This document shows, piece by piece, positions 1 to 5,398 of a stretch of 6,535 nucleotides of DNA. Made by a program: the position numbers and the translations under genes. Every line of letters starts with the position of its first letter. Position 1 is the stretch's first letter. The notes beneath the pieces are model-generated. The model searched no databases, had not been told where the DNA came from, and saw only the letters and a program-made list of their open reading frames with translations. The stretch covers positions 1-6,535 of the forward strand of contig JALHSX010000257.1 of assembly GCA_022865445.1 (NCBI GenBank), in the 5' to 3' direction. This stretch comes from Thermoplasmata archaeon (lineage in GTDB: Archaea > Thermoplasmatota > Thermoplasmata > UBA10834).

Positions 1-295
1 CGTGGGCCATGGCGCGATCATCCACGCTGCTAAAGTTGGCGACTATGTCATCGTGGGGATGAACTCGACCATCCTCGACGGCGCGGAGATCGGTAGCGGC
101 TCGATAGTCGGTGCCAATGCGCTCGTCAAGGAGGGTATGAAGATTCCGGAGGGAAGTCTCGTCGTGGGGGTGCCCGCAAAGATCGCGAGACAAGGGGACC
201 CATCGCTGATGGTTGTGGCGAAGAAGAATGCGGAGGAGTATCACAGACTCCGAGACGCCCACAAACGCGGAGAGTTCGAAAAATACAAAGGATGA
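1..295 (+). CDS. gamma-carbonic anhydrase-like hexapeptide-repeat protein, 5'-truncated
   Basis: This is the C-terminal 97-98 residues of a left-handed beta-helix protein of the gamma-carbonic anhydrase/PaaY/YrdA group. The gene runs off the left edge, so the GTG at 2-4 is most likely an internal valine and not the start. The visible part opens with VGHGAIIH. Its two histidines (codons 8-10 and 23-25) are five residues apart, like the paired zinc-ligand histidines of archaeal Cam. The third ligand would lie upstream, outside the window. Hexapeptide coils follow (DYVIVGMNSTILDGAEIGSG), then the family hallmark SIVGANALVKEG...IPEGSLVVGVPAKIAR. A charged C-terminal helix of about 30 residues closes the protein, as is usual in the family. 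The protein is expected to be a cytosolic trimer. Family members include true carbonic anhydrases, thioesterases and proteins of unknown activity, so the reaction is not assigned. It converges on the HD-domain gene, with 51 nt between the two. Confidence 0.85.
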   Translation, partial: VGHGAIIHAAKVGDYVIVGMNSTILDGAEIGSGSIVGANALVKEGMKIPEGSLVVGVPAKIARQGDPSLMVVAKKNAEEYHRLRDAHKRGEFEKYKG

Positions 296-315
296 CTTCT
301 GAATGGCTCTGCGGC

Positions 316-351
316 ATTTGACTGTGCTCTACAATTTCACTGTGCTCTACA
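316..351. repeat. 18-nt tandem duplication (2 copies, 17/18 identical)
   Basis: Copy 1 (316-333) is ATTTGACTGTGCTCTACA and copy 2 (334-351) is ATTTCACTGTGCTCTACA. The copies are directly adjacent and differ only at the fifth base. On the minus strand, copy 2 contains the TAG stop of the HD-domain gene (349-347). Because the period is six codons, copy 1 supplies a second in-frame TAG at 331-329. This looks like a recent slippage or duplication at the 3' end of the gene. No function is evident. Confidence 0.9.
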
Positions 352-892
352 CGATATTGTCGATGTTGGTCCCGCAGGCTTTTGACAGTTCCTCATGAAG
401 CCGCAAGACCTTCAGCGCCGCCTCATGCTCTCCCTTTCTGGCGATGTTTGCGACGGCCTCCTCAATGCCGGTCCGCGTGGAGCCAGACATCAGGTTGTCG
501 GCGTGTGCGACAATCTTCTCCTCGAGGGTCTTGGGGGTGTAGTCCTTCCTCGGCAGCCCTAGTCTCTCGGCTCCCTTGGATGTGATGCCGGCTCCGATGT
601 GCCTCTCGATTATCTTGACGATGTCCTCAGGAAGCTTGAGCGCAGTGGCCAGCTTCGCCCCCTCGACGGCGTGAGAAATCGTGTGACTCTTGCATCTCCC
701 GAGGTCGTGGAGCAAGCCCCCGATCTCGGCCAGATGGACATTTCCCCTGCACTTCTTCGCGATTTTGACCGCCAGGGCGGAGACGGCCTCGCAGTGACTG
801 ACAACCTCGTCATCGCACCCATGCTCCCTGAGAATCCGGAGGCACTCAGCCCTGCTCGGCAGATCAGCGGGCTTTCCCTTTGCTCCTGTCAA
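347..892 (-). CDS. HD-domain protein (HDIG/TIGR00295-like), putative metal-dependent phosphohydrolase
   Basis: This is a 181-residue soluble protein of the HD superfamily, close to the archaeal family I know as TIGR00295. The metal-binding pattern is complete: His33 (SHCEAVSALA), His62-Asp63 (GGLLHDLGR), His98 (IERHIGAG) and Asp132 (VAHADNLM). The following SGSTRTGIEEAV is typical of the family. HD proteins use bound metals to hydrolyse phosphomonoester or phosphodiester bonds in nucleotides and related compounds; the substrate here is unknown. The longest reading starts at TTG (892-890) inside the 3' end of aTrm56, overlapping it by 29 nt. A G-run (GGGGG) lies about 10 nt upstream on the minus strand as a weak SD. 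Homologues usually begin near the LPSRAECLRIL segment (residues 11-21), and no ATG or GTG lies there, so the exact start is uncertain. Transcription is almost certainly shared with aTrm56, and translation is probably coupled. Confidence 0.85.
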   Translation of the reverse strand: MTGAKGKPADLPSRAECLRILREHGCDDEVVSHCEAVSALAVKIAKKCRGNVHLAEIGGLLHDLGRCKSHTISHAVEGAKLATALKLPEDIVKIIERHIGAGITSKGAERLGLPRKDYTPKTLEEKIVAHADNLMSGSTRTGIEEAVANIARKGEHEAALKVLRLHEELSKACGTNIDNIV

Positions 893-1385
893 TTACGGTC
901 TTCCCCCTTGGGTTCGGAACGATGGTCAACCGTCCCCTGATGTTCTTCTCCAGGGACTTGCCGCGCATATACCTGTCGAGGAAGATGGCGAGCGCGGCGA
1001 CTTCCGAATGCGGCTGGTTTCCAACGGATATGTTCCTGCCGGCTAGGTCGTAGACCTCTCTCGGGACCTTCTCCGCACCCACGACGATCATGAGGTCCTT
1101 AGACTTGATCGTCGGCAACGCCTTTGACAGGCTCTCGCCGTACATAGTGAGGTGAACGACCTCGCCCTTCCATGCCTTGATCGCGTTGCGCCAGTTCACT
1201 CCTGTTTTGATATTGAACTTCCCGCCGAAGCGCTCGACGACCCCGCTGATGGTCTTCTCGAGCGATTCGTCCTCTGTCGATACCCATACTGCGTCCGCGC
1301 CAAGGGCGCGGGCCGTCAGTGCGACGTGCGTCGTGACTCGCTGATCCCTCGAAGGGCGATGGCCGAGCCTTAGAACCACTAACAT
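864..1385 (-). CDS. tRNA (cytidine(56)-2'-O)-methyltransferase aTrm56
   Basis: This 173-residue protein has the full signature of aTrm56, the archaeal SPOUT-class enzyme that uses S-adenosylmethionine to methylate the 2'-OH of C56 in the T-loop of tRNAs. It opens with LRLGHRPSRDQRVTTHVALT (residues 5-24), the family's N-terminal hallmark. HLTMYG (78-83), VVGAEKVP (101-108) and VGNQPHSEVAALAIFLDR (121-138) are the motifs that build the knotted SAM-binding C-terminal half and dimer interface. The length is about that of single-domain family members. The start is ATG at 1385-1383, with GAGG (in AGAGGATCCAG) just upstream as an SD. It lies 23 nt after the winged-HTH gene and overlaps the downstream HD gene, so it is the middle gene of a three-gene operon. 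The C56 modification is thought to stabilise the tRNA elbow. The gene symbol is left empty because naming varies (aTrm56/trm56). Confidence 0.95.
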   Translation of the reverse strand: MLVVLRLGHRPSRDQRVTTHVALTARALGADAVWVSTEDESLEKTISGVVERFGGKFNIKTGVNWRNAIKAWKGEVVHLTMYGESLSKALPTIKSKDLMIVVGAEKVPREVYDLAGRNISVGNQPHSEVAALAIFLDRYMRGKSLEKNIRGRLTIVPNPRGKTVIDRSKGKAR

Positions 1386-1408
1386 CTGGATCCTCTAGGG
1401 AGAGCTAG

Positions 1409-1906
1409 CTACTCCTTCACCCGCTCGATTCTGTGGCCCCTGTAATCGAGCTTCGTGCTCCTCTTGACGAGACTCTTGAGCATTGTGAAAGTGACTCCGA
1501 GCACCTCCGCGACATCGCCTGCGAACTTGCCCTGCGCACCAACCATGTCGTAGATCTGCTTCTCGATCTTCTGGAACTCCTTCTCCTCCATGACGGCAGC
1601 TGCCAGGACATCGCTGATCTCGTACACTGGCCATGAGGCGTTGATATGGAAGGATGTGTAGTAGGTGTGGTACGCCTTCTCCGGCTGCTGCTCGGGGGAG
1701 GTCTGCCACCGGGTCTCGACGAGTTTCATCTTCTCGAAGAACAGAAGGGCCTCCTTGCCTGCGGGCCCGAACTGCTTCTCGATATCCCGGATAGTGTGCC
1801 ACTCGAGGGTCACTAACTTCAAAACCTCTCTCTTGACCTTGGTGTCGACCGCCCGGAACATCGGAACCAGTTCAGCCGGTTCGGTGATGACCTTGATCCT
1901 AGTCAT
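1409..1906 (-). CDS. ArsR-like winged-HTH regulator with two HTH segments, conserved beside aTrm56
   Basis: This is a 165-residue soluble protein with two winged-helix-like parts. The N-terminal part (about 20-66) reads as an HTH: VKREVLKLVTLEWHTIRDIE, then KEALLFFEKMKLVETRW as recognition helix and wing. A conserved middle block (AYHTYYTSFHINASWPVYEI, about 79-97) follows. The C-terminal part (about 108-163) contains a second HTH-like segment: IEKQIYDMVG, KFAGDVAEVLGV, TMLKSLVKRS and DYRGHRIERV. From memory, the same arrangement occurs in a conserved euryarchaeal family usually labelled ArsR-family regulator. Its targets are unknown. It starts at ATG 1906-1904, and a TATA box centred about 28 nt upstream predicts a nearly leaderless mRNA with no SD. 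It heads the operon with aTrm56 and the HD protein, which suggests a link to RNA or translation functions or simple autoregulation. The DNA-binding role is inferred from the fold only. Confidence 0.8.
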   Translation of the reverse strand: MTRIKVITEPAELVPMFRAVDTKVKREVLKLVTLEWHTIRDIEKQFGPAGKEALLFFEKMKLVETRWQTSPEQQPEKAYHTYYTSFHINASWPVYEISDVLAAAVMEEKEFQKIEKQIYDMVGAQGKFAGDVAEVLGVTFTMLKSLVKRSTKLDYRGHRIERVKE

Positions 1907-1930
1907 GGATTGACCCTATCCTTTTGGGGG

Positions 1931-1939
1931 CATATAAGC
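1931..1939 (-). promoter_or_regulatory. TATA box for the wHTH-aTrm56-HD operon
   Basis: The minus strand reads GCTTATATG, centred about 28 nt before the ATG at 1906. Archaeal transcription starts about 25-27 nt after the TATA centre, so the transcript should begin within a few bases of the start codon (leaderless). The absence of an SD in that gap agrees with this. Confidence 0.6.
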
Positions 1940-2046
1940 CTAATTGGAATCATCAATGCATATTTTTGACCTACTGGCTAATTCGGATTTTCGTGGTTTT
2001 CAACGGCGAGACTCCAATCGAAACGGACCTTTTCCGAAGGGGGAGA

Positions 2047-2056
2047 GCTTTAAGTA
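2047..2056 (+). promoter_or_regulatory. TATA box with purine-rich BRE for the OB-fold gene
   Basis: GCTTTAAGTA is preceded by a purine-rich stretch (GAAGGGGGAGA), as expected for a BRE-TATA archaeal promoter. Its centre is about 42 nt before the ATG at 2094, which predicts a leader of about 15 nt. The promoter placement argues against translation starting at the upstream in-frame TTG (1944), which lies before the TATA box. Confidence 0.6.
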
Positions 2057-2093
2057 CGGAAACGCTCTATCGCGGAAAACAGGGCGTGTAGCA

Positions 2094-2387
2094 ATGATGG
2101 CGAAGGACTTGAAGGACAAAACGAAGGTCGACGAATTAGTCCTCACAATAACCGAGAAGAAGGAACCGAGGGAGTTCCAATCCAAGTGGAGCGGTTCGTC
2201 AGGCAGGGTATGCGATGCTGTCGGGCAGGACGAAAACGGCGACTCGGTAGCCCTGACTATTTGGAACGACGACATAGAGAAGGTCGAGGTCGGCACGAAG
2301 ATCCGCATAACAGACGGCTGGGCCTCCGCCTACAAGGAAAAGCTGCAGGTCAGCGCCGGGAAATACGGCAAGCTCGAAGTGCTCTGA
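2094..2387 (+). CDS. minimal OB-fold single-stranded DNA-binding protein (RPA/SSB-like)
   Basis: This is a 97-residue protein with one OB fold. The pattern is typical of short archaeal SSB/RPA-like proteins related to human SOSS-B/hSSB1. The strand-1 region is GRVCDAVGQDENGDSVALTIWNDD (about 38-60), followed by VEVGTKIRITDGWASAYKEKLQVS (65-87) and AGKYGKLEVL at the C-terminus. The aromatic residues W57, W76 and Y80 are likely to stack on bases. No zinc finger or acidic C-terminal tail is visible, so it is only the core domain. The start is ATG 2094 (or the adjacent ATG 2097). The frame stays open back to a TTG at 1944, but that stretch precedes the promoter and its translation does not resemble the family. 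It is divergent from the wHTH operon. A role in ssDNA protection during replication or repair is inferred from the family; RNA binding is also possible. Confidence 0.85.
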   Translation: MMAKDLKDKTKVDELVLTITEKKEPREFQSKWSGSSGRVCDAVGQDENGDSVALTIWNDDIEKVEVGTKIRITDGWASAYKEKLQVSAGKYGKLEVL

Positions 2388-2419
2388 TTCTGTGCGCTTC
2401 GGCTTTTGTGAGGAATTCT

Positions 2420-2992
2420 TCACCACAAGAGCGCAAGCCCTGTCATCGCGGCTGCGGGGACAACGGACATTAGGAAGTCGTCGTCGATGTATGGAGTCTT
2501 GATTCGTTCCGAGGCGACTGCCAAGAATGCCGCGACCACGGAGAGCAGGAGAGACTCCAGGGCTGACCGCATATCCCACACGAGCAGAACCGCAATGCAG
2601 AGTCCGAAATAGATGAGCAGCGTCGAAACGAGCGTCACTCTGTCGTGCACACCCGCACGCCGCAACTCGCCCGCAAGCGGATCAACGAACGCCATGCCGA
2701 TCAGAGCAGCGGACGCGATGTCGTGCGGGCAGAGCCAGAGGACCGCGGTGATGCCCGCGGCCGCCCAAGCGAAGGACGCGATCTGACCCTTCTCGTGCGG
2801 CCGGAGGCCCATGAATGTGATCCCCTTCCATAGCCGGAACGCCTCGAACACCATTATCGCGATGAAGAACGCCACCACCACAGACCATCTGTGAATCCCG
2901 AGAAATGGCAGGTTCACCGGGAGGGCATAGTACAGAGGGGCGAGAGCCATGGAGGCGTGCGCTCCCCTCCTCAAGACAACCTCCTTCTTCAT
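2420..2992 (-). CDS. dolichol/phytol kinase-like integral membrane protein (SEC59/VTE5-like)
   Basis: This 190-residue protein has about six or seven hydrophobic segments (roughly 12-30, 36-53, 70-90, 92-110, 122-140, 145-161, 174-190). Conserved-looking polar residues lie at the membrane faces: E50-x-x-R53, H66-E67-K68, D104 (GMAFVDPLAGEL), E162 and the acidic run D170-D172 (TPYIDDDFLMSVVPA). The late acidic run followed by a final helix recalls the DDNL element of the CTP-dependent dolichol/phytol kinase family (COG0170-type). That family phosphorylates long polyprenols in the membrane. In an archaeon the substrate could be dolichol or geranylgeraniol for glycosylation or lipid synthesis. 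The family call is from motif resemblance only, and an unassigned membrane protein remains possible. The start is ATG 2992-2990, with GAGG about 12 nt upstream. It lies 54 nt downstream of the ABC permease on the same strand and converges on the OB-fold gene (32 nt gap). Confidence 0.6.
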   Translation of the reverse strand: MKKEVVLRRGAHASMALAPLYYALPVNLPFLGIHRWSVVVAFFIAIMVFEAFRLWKGITFMGLRPHEKGQIASFAWAAAGITAVLWLCPHDIASAALIGMAFVDPLAGELRRAGVHDRVTLVSTLLIYFGLCIAVLLVWDMRSALESLLLSVVAAFLAVASERIKTPYIDDDFLMSVVPAAAMTGLALLW

Positions 2993-3030
2993 CTATGTCC
3001 CAATCCTCGGGGAATCCAACCACATGTCGG

Positions 3031-3040
3031 AAAGATAACC
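3031..3040 (-). promoter_or_regulatory. possible TATA box for the dolichol kinase-like gene
   Basis: The minus strand reads GGTTATCTTT just after the permease stop, preceded by the purine-rich GAGGAAAG. Its centre is about 43 nt before the ATG at 2992, giving a leader of about 17 nt. It would let the gene be expressed apart from the ABC operon. The match is moderate. Confidence 0.35.
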
Positions 3041-3046
3041 CTTTCC

Positions 3047-4492
3047 TCAGGCTGCAAAAGAAGCTCTGCCCCACTTCCCCTCGATTCCGTTGTACAGCAA
3101 CCTCGTGACGATGCCCATCGATATGAGCACGAGCAGGATTCCAGCAAGCGCGATCGTCCAGTTTGCCATGAGGCTGAAAGACAGTATCGTCAGGCACAGG
3201 TCCGGAAAGAACGAGAGTATGCTGAACTTCGCGAGCACACCCGTGTCGAACAGGAAGGAATTGGTCTTGAGCCCGGTCAGGTAGGCCGTCATGACCACCA
3301 TGTAGAGCGACGTCACGAACATCACGATGAGCGCGAGCCACAGAAGCTCCGTCTCGCCGTTCAGGATGGATATCGCGACAACGAAGAATGCGGATATGCC
3401 GAGTGTCAGGAGGAGGAACACGAGTATCCTGGTTCTGATAAGTTGGGGCACCGTCACCGGCATGAGGGAGTAGTATTCCGCGAGGTCGATGTTGTTGAGC
3501 CAGTTATACATCATCACGCCGATGAAACCCACCATCGCGGCGTAGAAGACCGCGTTGAACCCGACGGGGATGGCCAGGCCGTTGTTGACGTACCAGGTAG
3601 TGAACGACAGGAAGAGCAAAGGCAGAACGAAGGCGAAGAACATCTTGGCGATTATCCCGCTCCTTCGAAGATCCAGAAGCTCTTTCGCCAGCAGAGATCG
3701 GTTTACCCCCTCAAGCACCCTGACCCTCCTGTAATAGGAGGGCAGAAGATCCTTGTGGGATTGGGAGGCGATATTGATCCTGACCTGGACCAGCATGTAC
3801 GCGAGTCCCGTGAACGCGACCGTGACGAGACCACACACGCCAGCGTAGAGCAACGCCTCAGACGTATCGGACCCGAACGGCCTCACATTCATCTGGAAGC
3901 CCAGAGACGGGATGATCACGCTGAGTGAGGGAACACCGAACACACCGTGCGACACGAATATGGCTGCGATGGATGCGGTGAGTACCGTGAAAGACTTCAC
4001 GTTCCTGATGTAGATCACGGATGCCATGAAGCTGAGAGACATCCCCAACATGAACGCGAGCAGTATGGATACGAACAACAGAGCTATGCTCGCGACGTGG
4101 AAGCCCATGAACGGTGCGGCTGCGAGGAGGCCCATCGTCGCGGGAAGGACAAGCAGGAGAACATAGAATATCGCATCTCTCAGGTATATCCCGAGGAATG
4201 TCGTCCTGAATGATATCGGAAGGAGATAGGGCATCGCGACCAGGTAGTTGCTCGTTCCGTATCTCCTCTCGAGGTATTCTCTGCCCATTAGACCGAACGC
4301 GCCGACGCTAAGGCCATAGAGGAACGCGGACAGATTCGTGAACGTGCCCATCTGCGTGAACGAAATGGTCTCGAGCATCTTGTCGATGGTGAGGCCGCTG
4401 CCGAGCGAGAGCACGAAAACGAAGAATGGGAATGTCAAGAACCTGTGCTTGCCTGAGTAGCTTGTGTGCGTCCTGAACTCCTCTTTGAGCAT
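3047..4492 (-). CDS. ABC-2-type exporter permease, two-half (about 12 TM)
   Basis: This 481-residue polytopic membrane protein is the membrane partner of the ATPase immediately upstream. Hydrophobic segments are spread along the chain in two halves. The first half covers about residues 18-235. The second, about 280-468, begins after a basic cytoplasmic linker (HKDLLPSYYRRVRVLEGVNR, 246-265). Each half is led by a short charged amphipathic helix (LKEEFRTH at 2-9 and LAKELLDLRRSG at 268-279), as in ABC-2 permeases fused from two six-TM units. It could therefore serve as the whole membrane domain with an ATPase dimer. I chose ATG 4492-4490: it is the first ATG of the conserved-looking frame, lies 5 nt after the ATPase stop, and has GAGG (overlapping that stop) as an SD. 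The frame is open further upstream, but that translation is only the shadow of the ATPase. The substrate cannot be told from the sequence. Confidence 0.85.
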   Translation of the reverse strand: MLKEEFRTHTSYSGKHRFLTFPFFVFVLSLGSGLTIDKMLETISFTQMGTFTNLSAFLYGLSVGAFGLMGREYLERRYGTSNYLVAMPYLLPISFRTTFLGIYLRDAIFYVLLLVLPATMGLLAAAPFMGFHVASIALLFVSILLAFMLGMSLSFMASVIYIRNVKSFTVLTASIAAIFVSHGVFGVPSLSVIIPSLGFQMNVRPFGSDTSEALLYAGVCGLVTVAFTGLAYMLVQVRINIASQSHKDLLPSYYRRVRVLEGVNRSLLAKELLDLRRSGIIAKMFFAFVLPLLFLSFTTWYVNNGLAIPVGFNAVFYAAMVGFIGVMMYNWLNNIDLAEYYSLMPVTVPQLIRTRILVFLLLTLGISAFFVVAISILNGETELLWLALIVMFVTSLYMVVMTAYLTGLKTNSFLFDTGVLAKFSILSFFPDLCLTILSFSLMANWTIALAGILLVLISMGIVTRLLYNGIEGKWGRASFAA

Positions 4493-4497
4493 GAGCC

Positions 4498-5244
4498 TCA
4501 GGAGGTCTTTCGTTTCTCGCCACCTCCGTGACCGCGAACACCCACGGATCGAAGGAATAGCTTCTCCAGATTCTCGCCCTCTCTGATCAAATCGTTGATT
4601 CTGCCCTGCGCGACGACCCTTCCGAGATTGACGATGGCCAGCTTGTTGCACAGCCTCTCGGAGATTTCCAGGATGTGAGAGGCCATGAAGACCGTCCCGC
4701 CCTTCGCGATGTAGTCCTCGAGGTACTCTCTCAGCAGGCGCTGATAGATCGGGTCCAGGTTGATGAACGGCTCATCGAGGAACAGCAGCTTCGGCTCGTG
4801 GATGAAGGCCGATGCGAGCATCAGTTTCTGCCTCATGCCCTTGGACATGTCCTTGCATATCGTGCCCTTCTTCTCCTCGAGGTCGAAGAATGAGAGCCAC
4901 TTGTCGATCCTGCCCTCGAGGCCTTCCAGACCTCTGATCTTCCCGACGAAGTACAGGTACTCGTAGGCGGTCAGATAGGTCGGAGGGCTCTCCACTTCAG
5001 GGACTATCCCGATGAGCCTCTTCACGCCGAGAGGGTCTTTGACCACATCCACCCCCAGGACGTTGACGGAGCCAGATGTGGGCTCGAGCTGCCCGGTGAA
5101 TATCCTGATGAGTGTAGTCTTGCCCGCGCCGTTGGGACCAAAGAATCCGAAGAAATCGCCCTCGTCAACGGATATGTTGACGCTGTCTAGGGCCTTCATG
5201 CCCCCGTACTGCTTGACCACGTTGCGGCCCTCGATCACTGCCAT
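4498..5244 (-). CDS. ABC exporter ATP-binding protein
   Basis: This 248-residue ATPase has all the main ABC motifs. Walker A is GPNGAGKTT (36-44), the signature is MSKGMRQKL (133-141), Walker B is LLFLDEP (153-159), the D-loop is NLDP (162-165), and the H-loop is His190 (ASHILE). At the Q-loop the usual glutamine is replaced by Glu83 (IVPEVESPPTYLTAYEYL), a change seen in many ABC-2 exporter ATPases. The short signature form SKGMRQ also fits this group. The C-terminal tail is basic and glycine-rich (VRGHGGGEKRKTS). Start ATG 5244-5242 has no SD, but a TATA box about 28 nt upstream suggests a leaderless transcript. The permease begins 5 nt after the stop, so the two genes are certainly an operon. 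The divergent small wHTH gene 154 nt away may regulate it. Drug, lipid or peptide export are all possible. Confidence 0.95.
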   Translation of the reverse strand: MAVIEGRNVVKQYGGMKALDSVNISVDEGDFFGFFGPNGAGKTTLIRIFTGQLEPTSGSVNVLGVDVVKDPLGVKRLIGIVPEVESPPTYLTAYEYLYFVGKIRGLEGLEGRIDKWLSFFDLEEKKGTICKDMSKGMRQKLMLASAFIHEPKLLFLDEPFINLDPIYQRLLREYLEDYIAKGGTVFMASHILEISERLCNKLAIVNLGRVVAQGRINDLIREGENLEKLFLRSVGVRGHGGGEKRKTS

Positions 5245-5267
5245 GGCGAGCTACGCTATTCGTCAGA

Positions 5268-5279
5268 AGTTATATCAAA
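5268..5279 (-). promoter_or_regulatory. TATA box for the ABC exporter operon
   Basis: The minus strand reads TTTGATATAACT, centred about 28 nt before the ATPase ATG at 5244. It predicts a start of transcription within a few bases of the ATG. The gap to the ATG contains no SD, consistent with leaderless translation. Confidence 0.6.
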
Positions 5280-5283
5280 CTTG

Positions 5284-5305
5284 GTTGGAAACTCAATCTA
5301 CCAAC
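5284..5305. repeat. weak inverted repeat GTTGG-N12-CCAAC upstream of the ABC promoter
   Basis: GTTGG (5284-5288) and CCAAC (5301-5305) are complementary with a 12-nt spacer. They lie just upstream of the ABC TATA box on the minus strand. Five-base arms are common by chance, so this is only a possible second regulator site in the divergent region. Confidence 0.3.
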
Positions 5306-5328
5306 TCACTTGTTCCCTCTTTCCCCTT

Positions 5329-5337
5329 CTTATATTT
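5329..5337 (+). promoter_or_regulatory. TATA box for the small wHTH regulator
   Basis: CTTATATTT is centred about 66 nt before the ATG at 5399. Transcription should begin near 5357, giving a leader of about 41 nt that contains an SD. The inverted repeat at 5340-5360 fills the space between this box and the expected start site. Confidence 0.6.
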
Positions 5338-5339
5338 CC

Positions 5340-5360
5340 TCGTGCTATCATGTAGCACGA
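5340..5360. promoter_or_regulatory. perfect 8-bp inverted repeat, candidate operator
   Basis: TCGTGCTA (5340-5347) and TAGCACGA (5353-5360) are perfectly complementary around the 5-nt spacer TCATG. The repeat starts 3 nt after the TATA box of the small wHTH gene and covers the expected transcription start. A protein bound here would block RNA polymerase loading. A dimeric wHTH protein would fit a 21-bp two-fold site, which suggests autoregulation by the adjacent gene. If transcribed in part, it could instead form a stem in the leader. Confidence 0.55.
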
Positions 5361-5398
5361 CGAAGGCACCCCCATATCACATCGCGGAAGGAATCAAT

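Noticed and set aside
1940..1965. C-box-like TTGATGA on the minus strand, possible C/D box sRNA
   Set aside because: The first base does not fit the RUGAUGA consensus, there is no matching D box at a proper distance, and the site lies in a promoter region.
1944..2093. N-terminal extension of the OB-fold protein to a TTG start
   Set aside because: It contains the TATA box for the gene, does not resemble the family, and two ATG codons lie at 2094 and 2097 exactly before the conserved part.
2388..2419. Possible terminator between the OB-fold and kinase-like genes
   Set aside because: Only a run of four T (in CTTTTG) and no stable hairpin. Too weak to call.
2891..3928. Long plus-strand open frame (345 codons) opposite the permease
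   Set aside because: It is the antisense of the permease and part of the dolichol kinase-like gene. Its translation is an unnatural mix rich in E, R, H and D with no fold-like pattern, and it has no promoter or SD.
4493..4651. N-terminal extension of the permease frame (about 53 codons)
   Set aside because: It overlaps the well-conserved 3' end of the ATPase gene in another frame. Its translation is low-complexity basic, and a good ATG with an SD follows at 4492.
5012..5398. Extension of the small wHTH protein upstream into the ATPase region
   Set aside because: Most of it is antisense to the ATPase and the rest crosses the promoter and inverted repeat. The ATG at 5399 has its own SD.
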